Shown here piece after piece: positions 26,901-38,993 of a DNA stretch of 64,000 nucleotides; position 1 is the first letter of the stretch, and every line of letters begins with the position of its first letter. The stretch covers positions 1-64,000 of the forward strand of contig NZ_AEJB01000639.1 in the NCBI RefSeq assembly GCF_000331005.1, read 5' to 3'. Made by a program: the position numbers and the translations under genes. The notes under the pieces are model-generated. The model worked only from the letters and a program-made list of their open reading frames with translations. It made no database searches and was not told where the DNA came from. Origin of the DNA: Streptomyces turgidiscabies Car8. GTDB taxonomy: Bacteria > Actinomycetota > Actinomycetes > Streptomycetales > Streptomycetaceae.

Positions 26901-29900
26901 CTTCGACCTCGGCGGCGACTCCCTGCTCGCCATGCGGCTGACCGACCGGATCAGGGGCGCGCTCGGCACCACGCTGCCCGTCCGCGCGGTCTTCGAGGCA
27001 CCGACTCCGGCCGGACTCGCCGAGCGCCTGAGCGCCGAAGACACCGTACGACGCCCCGAACTCGCCCCGTCCGAACGCGGCCACGCCCCGATTCCGCTGT
27101 CGTACGCCCAGCAGCGCCTGTGGTTCATGAGCCGCCTCGAGGCAGGCAACAGCACGTACACCGTCCCCTGGACCCTGCGTCTCACCGGTCCCCTGGACCG
27201 GCCGGCGCTGCAGGCCGCCCTCGCCGACCTCGTCACTCGCCATGAACCCCTCCGTACGGTCTACCCCGACTTCCAGGGCACCCCGTACCAACGCGTCCTC
27301 GACCCGGAGGCGGGCCGGCCGGACCTCCCCATGACGGCGACCACCGAGGCCGAACTCCCGGCGCTGCTCACCGCCGCCGCCCGGCACCGCTTCGACCTGT
27401 CGTCCGAACTCCCCCTGCGGGCCACCCTGTACACGCTGGACGCCGACACCCACGTCCTGCTGCTGCTCGCCCACCACATCGCTGTCGACGGCTGGTCCAT
27501 GGCACCGTTGATGCGCGACCTGGAGACGGCGTACGCGGCACGATGCACCGAGAGCATCCCGGAGTTTCGCCAACTGCCGGTTCAGTACGCCGATTTCGCG
27601 CAGTGGCAGCGCGACCTGCTGGGCGTCGCGGCCTCGCCCGAGAGCTTGATCAGTCGTCATATCGCTTACTGGCGCGAGGCTTTGTCCGGCGCTCCTGACG
27701 AGCTGCCACTCCCAGCCGATCGTCCGAGGCCCGCCGAACCCAGCGGCGACGGCGACCGGGCCGCACTCACCATCGACGCGGAACTGCACGCAGGACTCGC
27801 CGACTTGGCCGCCGCCTCCAGGGTCACCCTCTTCATGGTCCTTCAGGCAGGTCTCGCCGCGCTGCTGACCCGGCTCGGATCGGGCACCGACATCACCCTC
27901 GGCACCCCGGTCGCGGGACGCCCCGACGGCAGACTGGACGACCTGGTCGGCTTCTTCGTCAACAGTCTCACCCTGCGCACCGACACCTCAGGCAACCCCA
28001 CATTCCGCGAACTGCTGGACCGTGTGCGGGAGTTCGACCTCGCCGCCTACGCCCACCAGGACGTGCCGTTCGACCTTCTAGTGGACGCCCTCAGCCCGCA
28101 ACGCACCCTTGCCCGGCACCCCCTCTTCCAGGTCGTGATCGCCTTCACCGGCCACTCCGCACACCCCGGCCTCTCCCTGCCAGGACTGGGCGTGACCCGC
28201 GAGCCGGTGGAGACCGGCGCCGCCCGCTTCGACCTCTCCCTCTATCTGAGCGAGCGCCGCGACACCGACGGCAGCCCGGCGGGCATCGACGGCATCGCCG
28301 AGTACAGCACCGACCTCTTCGACCCGGCCACGGTCGAGCGGCTCACCCGCGTTCTGGTGCGCCTGCTGACCGCTGTCGCCGCCGACCCCGGACTGCGTAT
28401 CGAGGACGTGGACCTCCTCGGGGAAGACGAACTCTTCCGGGTGCCCGTCCGCACAGCACTGCCCGAGGCCGGGTCTACGACGATGCCCGCGGGCGCCGGC
28501 GGGCAGGAGCCGGCGACCCCGGCCGAGCACGTCCTCGCCGCGCTCTTCCGTGAACTGCTCAACCTCCCCGAAGTCCCGCTCGACGAGGACTTCTTCGCCC
28601 TAGGCGGCGACAGCATCTCCTCGATCCGGCTGGTCAGCCGGGCGGCCGAGGCCGGGGTCGTGATCAGCGCCCGGGACGTCTTCAAACACCAGACGGTGAG
28701 GGAGCTGGCGGCGGTGGCGCGCGGTCCGGTCGGCGGTGCGGCCGACGACGGCCCGGCCCTCGACCACATCCCCGGCGACGGGACGGGTTCGCTCCCGCTC
28801 ACCCCCGTCATGCGGTGGCTCCTCGAACGCGGCGGCCCGATCGGCCGCTTCAACCAGTCCGTCCTGCTGACGGTCCCGCCGGCGGCCGGTCTGCCACAAC
28901 TGGCCGACGCCCTGCAGTCGGTGCTCGACCACCACGACATGCTGCGAGCCCGCCTCGGCGCCGGCCCCGAAGCGAGTGCCGACCCGGTGCTCGACGTACG
29001 CCCGGTCGGCACCGTCCGCGCCGCCGAGCTGCTCGACCGCCGGGACGTCTCCACCGTGGACGATCTGCACGCGGCCGTGGCCGAGGAGTTCGACCGGGTC
29101 GTGGGTCTCCTCGATCCGGCAGTGGGGGCGATGGTGCGGGCCGTGTGGTTCGACGCCGGACCGGAGCGGCCGGGGCGACTGCTGCTGGTCGTCCATCATC
29201 TGGCCGTGGACGGTGTCTCCTGGCGCATCCTCGTCCCCGACCTGGAGGCTTCCTGGACGGCTGTCGTGGCGGGCCGACAGCCCGAACTACCCGCAGTAGG
29301 CACGTCGTTCCGCCGCTGGGCCAAGGTGCTGGGCGAGCAGGCCCGTACTCCGTCGAGAGTCGCCGAGGCCGAGTTGTGGCACGGTGTCACGGACGCACCC
29401 CGCACCCCGCTGGGTACCCGTCCGCTCGACCCCGACCGGGACACCGCCGCGACGACGCGCTCGCTGCGGCTGACCCTGCCACCCGAGACCACCGGCGCCC
29501 TCCTCACCACCGTCCCGGCCGCCTTCCGCGCCGGTGTCCAGGACGTCCTGCTGACCGGTCTCGCGCTGGCCGTCGCCGACCACCAGGGAACCCCGCACGT
29601 CGTCCTCGACATCGAGGGCCACGGCCGCGAGGAGCTGGTCCCCGGGCTCGAACTGTCGCGCACGGTGGGCTGGTTCACCTCGCTCTACCCGGTCCACCTC
29701 GATCTGGCAGGGGTGGACGTGGCCGACGCGCTGGCCGCCGGACCCGCCGCGGACCTCGCCACCAGCCGGGTCACCGGACGACTGCGCGAACTGCCCGACC
29801 ACGGCACGGGTTACGGCCTCCTGCGCCACCTCAACCCTGACATGGCCGCCGAGTTGGCGAAGGCTCCCGTTCCGTCCATCGGCTTCAACTACCTGGGCCG

Positions 29901-30252
29901 GTTCACGGCTCCCGCCACCACCAACGGCACCGAGCCGTGGTCCTTCGCCCCCGAGTCGTCGGCACTCGGTTCCGGTGCCGACCCCGGCCTCGCCACCGCC
30001 CACGTCCTCGACGTCAACGCGGTCGTCCACGACACCGGCACCGGCCCGCACCTGCTGGCCGACTGGTCGTGGCCCGACGGCGTCCTGACCGAACCCGAGG
30101 CGCGGACGCTGGCCGAGTCCTGGTTCACCGCCCTCACCGCACTCGTGTCGCGGACCAGCGGCAGCGCCGGGTCCGGGTCCGGGTCCGGCCTGACGGTCGC
30201 AGGTCTGTCCCTCGACGAGCTCGACGAGTTGGCGGCGGGCCTCGACGGCTGA
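23947..30252 (+). CDS. NRPS 2: C-A-T-C-T-E, second module without adenylation domain
   Basis: 2101 residues from GTG 23947, 6 bp after NRPS 1. Approximate domains: C3 8-440 of D-accepting type (LPLSPLQEGLLFHALYD, HHILLDG), matching the E domain that ends NRPS 1; A3 453-945; T3 958-1025 (LGGDSLL); C4 1049-1490 (HHIAVDG); then, after a ~30-residue linker, T4 1524-1590 (LGGDSISS) and E 1617-2070 (HHLAVDG, RTVGWFTS, NYLGR). No A domain exists between C4 and T4; the sequence passes directly from the end of C4 to the T4 start TPAEHVLAALF. The A3 pocket reads D-F-W-N-V-G-M-V-H, the Thr/2-aminobutyrate type. Residue 4 must be loaded in trans and then epimerised. The C terminus ends in a Gly-Ser repeat tail. 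Confidence 0.93.
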   Translation: MTRSGISDILPLSPLQEGLLFHALYDDDRSPDVYAAQQVLELTGEVDPAAVRAAGQALLDRHPNLRACFRRREAGQPFQIVPTDVELPWSETDLSAYDEHGRDIAWQRLLDEERNRRFDLSRPPLLRHLLVRWAPDRYRLVITNHHILLDGWSKQLLVREFSALYAGEHPTALPTVPPYRDYLAWLARQDRADAERAWQGALSGVTGPTLLSPGAPTTPVLPRELFVELPGELTARADTTARSLGVTLNTLVQGAWGLLLGRLTGRGDAVFGQTVTVRPPELPNVASMVGFCINTVPTRVCWDEEDTVTDLLTGIRSRQAELLPHQYLGLADIRRATGTGDLFDTLLAFENYPASATKGASQVTRLTARDATHYPLTLSVLPGRRLTLRLSYRPDLYDETGARTLLERFAMVLGALAADPTRPVREVEVLLPDERERLLARPATEPAPTAVTLPELFAEQVARTPDATAVVHEGTRLTYAELDQRSNRLAQLLAERGARPERLVALALPRTPDLVVAVLAVLKTGAAYVPMDPEYPAERLAFMLADASPVLLLTADGGTTGESPAGDVSVVTVAESVNYPSSALKLPRPGPAGTAYVIYTSGSTGRPKGVSVPHSNVVRLFESTRHWFDFGPDDVWTLFHSYAFDFSVWELWGALLHGGTLVVVPFAVSREPEEFLRLLVREHVTVLNQTPSAFGQLLRADAALPELGRELALRYVVFGGEALDFARVTEWYTRHAQDAPILVNMYGITETTVHVTGLPLTKGAERAAQGSIGHTIPDLRACVLDAGLRLVPPGVTGELYVAGAGLARGYLGRPGLTAGRFVADPFGNPGERMYRTGDLARRSADGELEYAGRADDQVKIRGFRIELGEVEAALAGHPEVTAAVVVERDGRLVGYAVGGAPLDAEDLRRHAGRTLPEHMVPSAVMVLDQLPLTANGKLDRAALPEPVASSGGGRAPRTPQEEILCGLFGDVLGVAAHQVGADDGFFDLGGDSLLAMRLTDRIRGALGTTLPVRAVFEAPTPAGLAERLSAEDTVRRPELAPSERGHAPIPLSYAQQRLWFMSRLEAGNSTYTVPWTLRLTGPLDRPALQAALADLVTRHEPLRTVYPDFQGTPYQRVLDPEAGRPDLPMTATTEAELPALLTAAARHRFDLSSELPLRATLYTLDADTHVLLLLAHHIAVDGWSMAPLMRDLETAYAARCTESIPEFRQLPVQYADFAQWQRDLLGVAASPESLISRHIAYWREALSGAPDELPLPADRPRPAEPSGDGDRAALTIDAELHAGLADLAAASRVTLFMVLQAGLAALLTRLGSGTDITLGTPVAGRPDGRLDDLVGFFVNSLTLRTDTSGNPTFRELLDRVREFDLAAYAHQDVPFDLLVDALSPQRTLARHPLFQVVIAFTGHSAHPGLSLPGLGVTREPVETGAARFDLSLYLSERRDTDGSPAGIDGIAEYSTDLFDPATVERLTRVLVRLLTAVAADPGLRIEDVDLLGEDELFRVPVRTALPEAGSTTMPAGAGGQEPATPAEHVLAALFRELLNLPEVPLDEDFFALGGDSISSIRLVSRAAEAGVVISARDVFKHQTVRELAAVARGPVGGAADDGPALDHIPGDGTGSLPLTPVMRWLLERGGPIGRFNQSVLLTVPPAAGLPQLADALQSVLDHHDMLRARLGAGPEASADPVLDVRPVGTVRAAELLDRRDVSTVDDLHAAVAEEFDRVVGLLDPAVGAMVRAVWFDAGPERPGRLLLVVHHLAVDGVSWRILVPDLEASWTAVVAGRQPELPAVGTSFRRWAKVLGEQARTPSRVAEAELWHGVTDAPRTPLGTRPLDPDRDTAATTRSLRLTLPPETTGALLTTVPAAFRAGVQDVLLTGLALAVADHQGTPHVVLDIEGHGREELVPGLELSRTVGWFTSLYPVHLDLAGVDVADALAAGPAADLATSRVTGRLRELPDHGTGYGLLRHLNPDMAAELAKAPVPSIGFNYLGRFTAPATTNGTEPWSFAPESSALGSGADPGLATAHVLDVNAVVHDTGTGPHLLADWSWPDGVLTEPEARTLAESWFTALTALVSRTSGSAGSGSGSGLTVAGLSLDELDELAAGLDG
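30169..30186 (+). repeat. Hexanucleotide repeat in NRPS 2 C-terminal tail
   Basis: Three GGGTCC units encode Gly-Ser repeats between the epimerisation domain and the C-terminal docking-like helix (LDELDELAAGLDG). Confidence 0.7.
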
Positions 30253-30300
30253 CCCCGAAGGGCCCGCCAAGCAGAAGACACAGCGAGACGAGAAGACGAC

Positions 30301-34343
<4,043 letters not shown>

Positions 34344-34347
<4 letters not shown>

Positions 34348-34556
34348 CCACCAACCCCTTCGACGACGACAGCATCGAGCACCTCGTGCTGGTGAACGAC
34401 GAGGGCCAGCACTCCTTGTGGCCCGCGTTCGCCGACGTCCCGGCCGGCTGGACCGTCGTCCACGGCCGGGCGAGCCGCCAGTCCTGCGTGGACTACGTCG
34501 GCGAGCACTGGACGGACATGCGCCCCAAGAGCCTCATCGATGCCATGGGTCAGTGA
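34344..34556 (+). CDS. MbtH-family NRPS accessory protein
   Basis: 70 residues. Signature MTTNPFDDD, then FLVLVND-like EHLVLVNDEGQHSLWPAFADVPAGW and the C-terminal WTDMRPKSL. MbtH proteins bind A domains and are often needed for their solubility and activity. ATG overlaps the NRPS 3 stop codon (ATGA) with an AGGAGGAACC ribosome site, so it is made together with NRPS 3. Confidence 0.96.
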
Positions 34557-35314
34557 GCACGGCCGACACGATGAACAGCACGAAGAACATGGAGACATCG
34601 ACGACCATGCGTGACACGACCAAGCTGGTGTGCCTTCCGTACGCGGGTGCGGGCGCCTCCTTCTACCGGCCCTGGACCGCCCTGGCAGGGGCCGAGTTGG
34701 AGATCGTGGCGCTGCAACTGCCGGGCCGCGAACGGCTGATCGACGAGGAGCCGTACCGGGACGTCCACCGGGCGGTCGACGGGCTCCTCGCCCAACTGCG
34801 GGAACGCCTCGGTGACGAGGGCGGGCAGGTGGCCCTCTTCGGGCACAGCCTCGGCGCGGTGCTCGCGTACGAACTCGCCCACCGGCTGGCCGTCGAGCCC
34901 GGCGTCGATCCGGTGCACCTGTTCGTCAGCGGGTCACCCGCACCCGGCAAGGGACGCGCGGGTCGGGCCACCGGGCTGTCCGACGACGAGTTCCTCGCCC
35001 GCGTCGGCGAGTTCGCGGGCTACCGCCACCCCGCCTTCGACGACCCGGAGATGCGCGAGCTGCTCCTGCCCGCCCTGCGCGCGGACGTCGAGATGCACGA
35101 GAACCATGCCCCGTCGTCCGAACTCCCCCTGGACATACCCCTCACGGTCGTCAGGGGCCGGGACGACGAGCTGGTCGGCCACGACGACGCCGTGTCCTGG
35201 AGCAAGTCGACCGCCCGCGACTTCACGTACGTCGAACTCCCCGGCGGCCACATGTACTTGACGGAGACCGCGCCCGCCCTCGTTCACGTCATCGCCTCGA
35301 AGCTCACCTCGTAG
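34553..35314 (+). CDS. Type II thioesterase / alpha-beta hydrolase
   Basis: 253 residues if started at GTG 34553, which overlaps the mbtH-type stop (GTGA); ATG 34607, closer to homology, is an alternative. Family motifs: VCLPYAGAGASFYRPW, LPGRERLIDEEPY, nucleophile GHSLGAVLAYELA, catalytic Asp in VVRGRDDELV, and GGHMYL His. Type II thioesterases remove wrong acyl groups from carrier domains. Because this locus has a stand-alone A-T protein and an A-less module, this alpha-beta hydrolase could alternatively act as an aminoacyl shuttle like SyrC; that is speculation. Confidence 0.9.
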   Translation: MSTADTMNSTKNMETSTTMRDTTKLVCLPYAGAGASFYRPWTALAGAELEIVALQLPGRERLIDEEPYRDVHRAVDGLLAQLRERLGDEGGQVALFGHSLGAVLAYELAHRLAVEPGVDPVHLFVSGSPAPGKGRAGRATGLSDDEFLARVGEFAGYRHPAFDDPEMRELLLPALRADVEMHENHAPSSELPLDIPLTVVRGRDDELVGHDDAVSWSKSTARDFTYVELPGGHMYLTETAPALVHVIASKLTS

Positions 35315-35361
35315 TTCGCCCCGAAACTCGCCCCGAAGGTCGCTTCCTGAAGGAGTTCCCG

Positions 35362-36186
35362 ATGCGTCTGCACGGAAAGTCGGTCCTTGTCACCGGCGCC
35401 GCCCGTGGACTGGGCAGGGCCACCGCGCTCGCCTGTGCCGCCGAGGGCGCCGACCTCACCCTGCTGGACATCTGCGCCGACCTGCCCGGCGTGCCCTACC
35501 CGCTGGGCACCCCCGGCCAGTTGGAACACACAGCCGCCCTGTGCCGGGAGGCGGGCGCCGCCGTCCTCACCACCGAGGCCGACATCCGCGACCTGCGTGC
35601 CGTACGGGAGGCGGTGACCCGGGCCGAGGACCGGTTCGGCCGGATCGACGTCGCCGTCAACAACGCGGGCATCGCCGCACCCTCGGGCAAACCGGTCCAC
35701 GAGATCGACGAGGACGAGTGGTCCCTGATGATCGACGTGGACCTCTCCGGAGCCTGGCGGGTGATCCGCGAGGTCGGCAAGGCGATGAGCGCCCGGCGCG
35801 CCGGCAGCATCGTCAACGTCGCCTCCACCGCAGGCCTCGTCGGCTACCGCCACTTCGCCGGATACGTCGCCGCCAAACACGCCGTCGTCGGCCTGACCAA
35901 GGCCGCCGCGCTCGACTACGCGCCGACGAAAGTACGCGTCAACGCGGTCTGCCCCGGATCGGTACGCGACGACGCGCAGGCCGAGGGCCGCATGCTCGCC
36001 GAGATCGCCAGAGCACTGGCCGTACCGGTCCACGAACACGAGAAGACCTTCGTCGAGGCCCAGCCCATGAACGCGCTGATCGAACCCGAGGACGTCGCCG
36101 CGGCGATCGTCTTCCTCGCCTCGGACGAGTCCCGGCAGATCACCGGCACCGTCCTGACCGTGGACGGCGGCTTCAGCATCCGCTGA
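35362..36186 (+). CDS. Mycofactocin-type short-chain dehydrogenase
   Basis: 274 residues from ATG 35362 (AAGGAG upstream). Rossmann motif TGAARGLGRATAL, NNAG, catalytic Ser in NVASTAG and YVAAKH (Tyr/Lys). The extra segment after beta-2 (LLDICADLPGVPYPLGTPGQL) is typical of the SDR subfamily tied to mycofactocin, whose members hold NAD non-exchangeably. Situated inside the NRPS operon, it probably oxidises a carbinol or reduces a ketone of the peptide or a building block. Substrate unknown. Confidence 0.85.
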   Translation: MRLHGKSVLVTGAARGLGRATALACAAEGADLTLLDICADLPGVPYPLGTPGQLEHTAALCREAGAAVLTTEADIRDLRAVREAVTRAEDRFGRIDVAVNNAGIAAPSGKPVHEIDEDEWSLMIDVDLSGAWRVIREVGKAMSARRAGSIVNVASTAGLVGYRHFAGYVAAKHAVVGLTKAAALDYAPTKVRVNAVCPGSVRDDAQAEGRMLAEIARALAVPVHEHEKTFVEAQPMNALIEPEDVAAAIVFLASDESRQITGTVLTVDGGFSIR

Positions 36187-36223
36187 GCCCGGCTCCCCCG
36201 AGCACCAAGGAGTAGCACGGCCC

Positions 36224-37423
36224 GTGAACGCCTCACCACCCGATCCCACCCGCTGCCACGCGATCCGCGTCAGGTCGTCCGCCCACGTCCCGGAGTCCGT
36301 CGGCGACCAGGAACTGTGGATCGAGGACGTACCCGTTCCGGCCACGGACTCTCTCGCCGAGCGCCGCCGGGCCGTCGAACTCGCCCGTCCGGCCCAGGAC
36401 ATACGCAGGGTCCTGCTCCGGTACGCCGACGGCGTGTCCGACCTGATCGTCGTGAGTCGACGCGGCGGCCACGACCGTACGCCCGTGGACCGGCCGCCGA
36501 CCGCGTCCCCTCCCGCCTGGGGCCTGGGCGGCGACGGTCCTGCCGCCGGCTTCTCTGTCGCCCTCGCTCAGCGAGGTCAGAGGAGTGAGGAAGGACAGGC
36601 AGGGGACGAGGCGAGCTGGCTCACCGCGCTCGCCGTCACCCTGCGCCGCTACGACCCCGACGTCCCGCCGGTCATCGGCACTGACCACGGCGACCTCACC
36701 GTCGAACAGGCCGCCACGCTAGCCGAGTCGAAGCCCTCCCCCGCGACGGGCCCCGCCCTCACGGGCCTCCTCTTCGCCACCCAGAACGAGCACGAGGGCG
36801 ACACCGAGGGCGTGAGCCAGTACGTGCCCTGCCTCGCGCCACCGTTCCCGCTCACCGTTTCCGTCTTCCGGGACACGGGGTTTCAGGACTCGGGGTTTCA
36901 GGACTCGGGGTTCCGGGACTCGGGCGGGTGGCGTCTGCGCTGCGACTATCTGGGCAGCCACTTCTCCGCGGAGATCGCCGCACAGTTCGTACGGCACCTG
37001 GTGCACGTACACGAACAGGTACTGAACCTCCCGCAGACTTCGCCGGGACGATGTCGAACTGCTCGACGAGGCGGAGCAGGCCCGCACTGCGGCGCTCGGC
37101 CGTCCGTCCCGCGCACCGGCCACCGCACCCACCCCCGCGAGCTTGCCCGCCGGACTCGGCCGGATCGTGGTGGCGACGCCGGACCGTGTCGCGCTGACCG
37201 ATGGCCCGACCGTCCTGACGTACCGTCAACTCAACGCGCAGGCCGACCTGTTGGCGGCGGGGATGCGGGCGCACGGGGTGGTCGGCGGCGACCGGGTGGG
37301 CGTGTGCCTGGAGCGTTCCGCCGAACTCGTCGTCGTTCTCGTCGCCGTACTGAAGGCCGGCGCGACCTATGTGCCGCTGGACCCCGCCTACCCGGCGGAC
37401 CGGCTCGCCCACACGACACGTGA
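36224..37423 (+). CDS. N-terminal part of frameshifted A-T protein: condensation-like remnant
   Basis: The frame opens at GTG 36224 with AAGGAG 14 bp upstream. To about 37045 it encodes about 270 residues resembling parts of a condensation domain: IRRVLLRYADGVSDLIVV (like the strand before the HHxxxDG motif, which is absent), TGLLFATQNEHEG, and the C-terminal pattern FPLTVSV...WRLRCDYLGSHFSAEIAAQFVRHLVHVHEQVL. Beyond about 37045 this frame is an out-of-frame reading of the adenylation protein. The natural continuation (LRRDDVELLDEAEQARTAALG, a normal C-A linker) lies in the +1 frame. A four-copy 15-bp repeat sits at 36866-36925. Either a real frameshift mutation, a sequencing error, or recoding. 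Confidence 0.6.
   Translation: MNASPPDPTRCHAIRVRSSAHVPESVGDQELWIEDVPVPATDSLAERRRAVELARPAQDIRRVLLRYADGVSDLIVVSRRGGHDRTPVDRPPTASPPAWGLGGDGPAAGFSVALAQRGQRSEEGQAGDEASWLTALAVTLRRYDPDVPPVIGTDHGDLTVEQAATLAESKPSPATGPALTGLLFATQNEHEGDTEGVSQYVPCLAPPFPLTVSVFRDTGFQDSGFQDSGFRDSGGWRLRCDYLGSHFSAEIAAQFVRHLVHVHEQVLNLPQTSPGRCRTARRGGAGPHCGARPSVPRTGHRTHPRELARRTRPDRGGDAGPCRADRWPDRPDVPSTQRAGRPVGGGDAGARGGRRRPGGRVPGAFRRTRRRSRRRTEGRRDLCAAGPRLPGGPARPHDT
36866..36925 (+). repeat. Four-copy 15-bp tandem repeat
   Basis: Units TTCCGGGACACGGGG, TTTCAGGACTCGGGG (twice) and TTCCGGGACTCGGGC encode FRDTG/FQDSG pentapeptides in the condensation-like region, roughly 110 bp before the frameshift. Confidence 0.85.
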
Positions 37424-38939
37424 CGCGGACCTGAGGGTCGTGGTCACCCGGCTCCCGGAGTTCCCTGCGGTGGCGGACTGCGTGTGGGTGACGCCGGACG
37501 AACTGGCGGACGCCCGTGCCCCGGAGAAGCAGGCGAACCTTCCGTCCCCTTCGCCCGACGACGCCGCCTACGTCATCTACACGTCCGGCTCGACCGGCCG
37601 CCCCAAGGGCGTCGTCGTACCGCACCGCAACGTGGTCGCCCTGGTCGACGCGACCCGCGACGAGTACGGGTTCGGCGAGGCGGATGTGTGGACGTGGTTC
37701 CACTCCGCCGCGTTCGACTTCTCCGTGTGGGAGATCTGGGGATGCCTGCTGACCGGCGGACGGCTGGTCGTGGTGCCGTACTCGGTGTCGCGTGAACCGG
37801 ACCGTTTCCGTGATCTGCTCGTCGTCGAGCGGGTCACCGTGCTCAGCCAGACCCCGTCGGCCTTCGCCCAGCTCCTGGACGTCGATCACGCCGACGTGGC
37901 TGTGCGGCTCGTCGTCTTCGGCGGTGAACCGCTGGACGCGCGCATGCTGCTGCCCTGGTTCGACCGGCATCCCGAGCCGGTCTGCCGGGCGGTGAACATG
38001 TTCGGCATCACCGAGACGACGGTCCACGTCACCGAGCAGACGCTCACCCGGAAACTGGCCCTGTCCGGCACCCGCTCCGTCGGATCCGCCCTGCCTGGCT
38101 GGCACCTGTACGTGCTCGACCCGACCGGACGGCTCCAGCCGCCGGGGGTGGCCGGCGAGATCTGCGTCGGCGGCTCGGGGGTGGCGCTCGGCTACCTGGG
38201 CCAGGAGGAGTTGACGCGCCGACGGTTCGTGCCGGACCCCTTCACCGGCGCCGTCATGTACCGCAGCGGTGACCTGGGGCGGCTGCGTCCCGACGGGCGG
38301 CTCGAACACCTCGGGCGGATCGACAGCCAGGTGAAGATCCGCGGCTTCCGCATCGAACTCGACGAGATCCGCTCCGTGCTGCTGGAGGATCCCGCCGTGC
38401 GGACGGCGGCCGTCCTGGTACGACGCGAGGACCCGGCTGACGCCGCCACCGCCAGGATCGACGCGTACGTGGTTCTGTCGCCGGGGGGCGATCCAGGTGC
38501 CGTCCGCGAGCGGGCCGCCGGCATGCTGCCCGAGTACATGCTCCCCGCCACGGTCAGCGCCCTGGACGCACTCCCCCTGACCTCCAACGGCAAGCTGGAC
38601 GCGGCACGGCTCCCCGCGCCGACGGGACACCGGACGCGGGGAGAACCGGGCACAGGCTCCGTCGTCGCCTCCGCCGACGACCTCACCGCGAGCCTGACGG
38701 ACATCTGGAGCGAGGTCCTGGGCGTACCCGTCGGCCCGGACGACGACTTCTTCGAACTGGGCGGCAACTCCCTGTTCGCCGTCCGCATCGGCGCCGCCCT
38801 GCGCGCCCGGGGTCTGCCGGCCCTGCGCCTGCGGGAGCTGTACCGCCACCCGACGGTCCGGGCAACCGCCGCGAACCTCGGCGCGCCCGACCTCCCCCGC
38901 CTCGACGGCACCGGCGCCCGGACCGAGCAACTGTCGTGA
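37143..38939 (+). CDS. Stand-alone adenylation-carrier (A-T) NRPS protein, Thr-type pocket
   Basis: 598 residues from the first possible start, TTG 37143; the coding frame is open back to a stop at 37023-37025 with no ATG or GTG and no ribosome site, so it is most likely the second half of the gene starting at 36224. The A domain (about 1-495) has YTSGSTGRPKG, AFDFSVWEIW, GITETTVHV, YRSGDLGRLRPDG and NGKLD. The pocket reads D-F-W-S-V-G-M-V-H, a Thr-type code nearly identical to A3 of NRPS 2. The carrier domain (about 515-580) has the phosphopantetheine Ser in FFELGGNSLF. No C or TE follows. It is the obvious candidate to feed the A-less module 4 in trans; alternatively it loads an initiating residue for C1 of NRPS 1. 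Confidence 0.88.
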   Translation: MPAGLGRIVVATPDRVALTDGPTVLTYRQLNAQADLLAAGMRAHGVVGGDRVGVCLERSAELVVVLVAVLKAGATYVPLDPAYPADRLAHTTRDADLRVVVTRLPEFPAVADCVWVTPDELADARAPEKQANLPSPSPDDAAYVIYTSGSTGRPKGVVVPHRNVVALVDATRDEYGFGEADVWTWFHSAAFDFSVWEIWGCLLTGGRLVVVPYSVSREPDRFRDLLVVERVTVLSQTPSAFAQLLDVDHADVAVRLVVFGGEPLDARMLLPWFDRHPEPVCRAVNMFGITETTVHVTEQTLTRKLALSGTRSVGSALPGWHLYVLDPTGRLQPPGVAGEICVGGSGVALGYLGQEELTRRRFVPDPFTGAVMYRSGDLGRLRPDGRLEHLGRIDSQVKIRGFRIELDEIRSVLLEDPAVRTAAVLVRREDPADAATARIDAYVVLSPGGDPGAVRERAAGMLPEYMLPATVSALDALPLTSNGKLDAARLPAPTGHRTRGEPGTGSVVASADDLTASLTDIWSEVLGVPVGPDDDFFELGGNSLFAVRIGAALRARGLPALRLRELYRHPTVRATAANLGAPDLPRLDGTGARTEQLS

Positions 38940-38993
38940 TCCGCGCGCCGCTCCAGGCGTGGCGCTGGCTCCCCCGCCTCTTCCTTCCACCTT

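Noticed and set aside
37143..38939. SyrB1/SyrB2-type threonine halogenation system
   Set aside because: The Thr-type A-T protein fits SyrB1, but no non-heme iron halogenase gene is present in the window.
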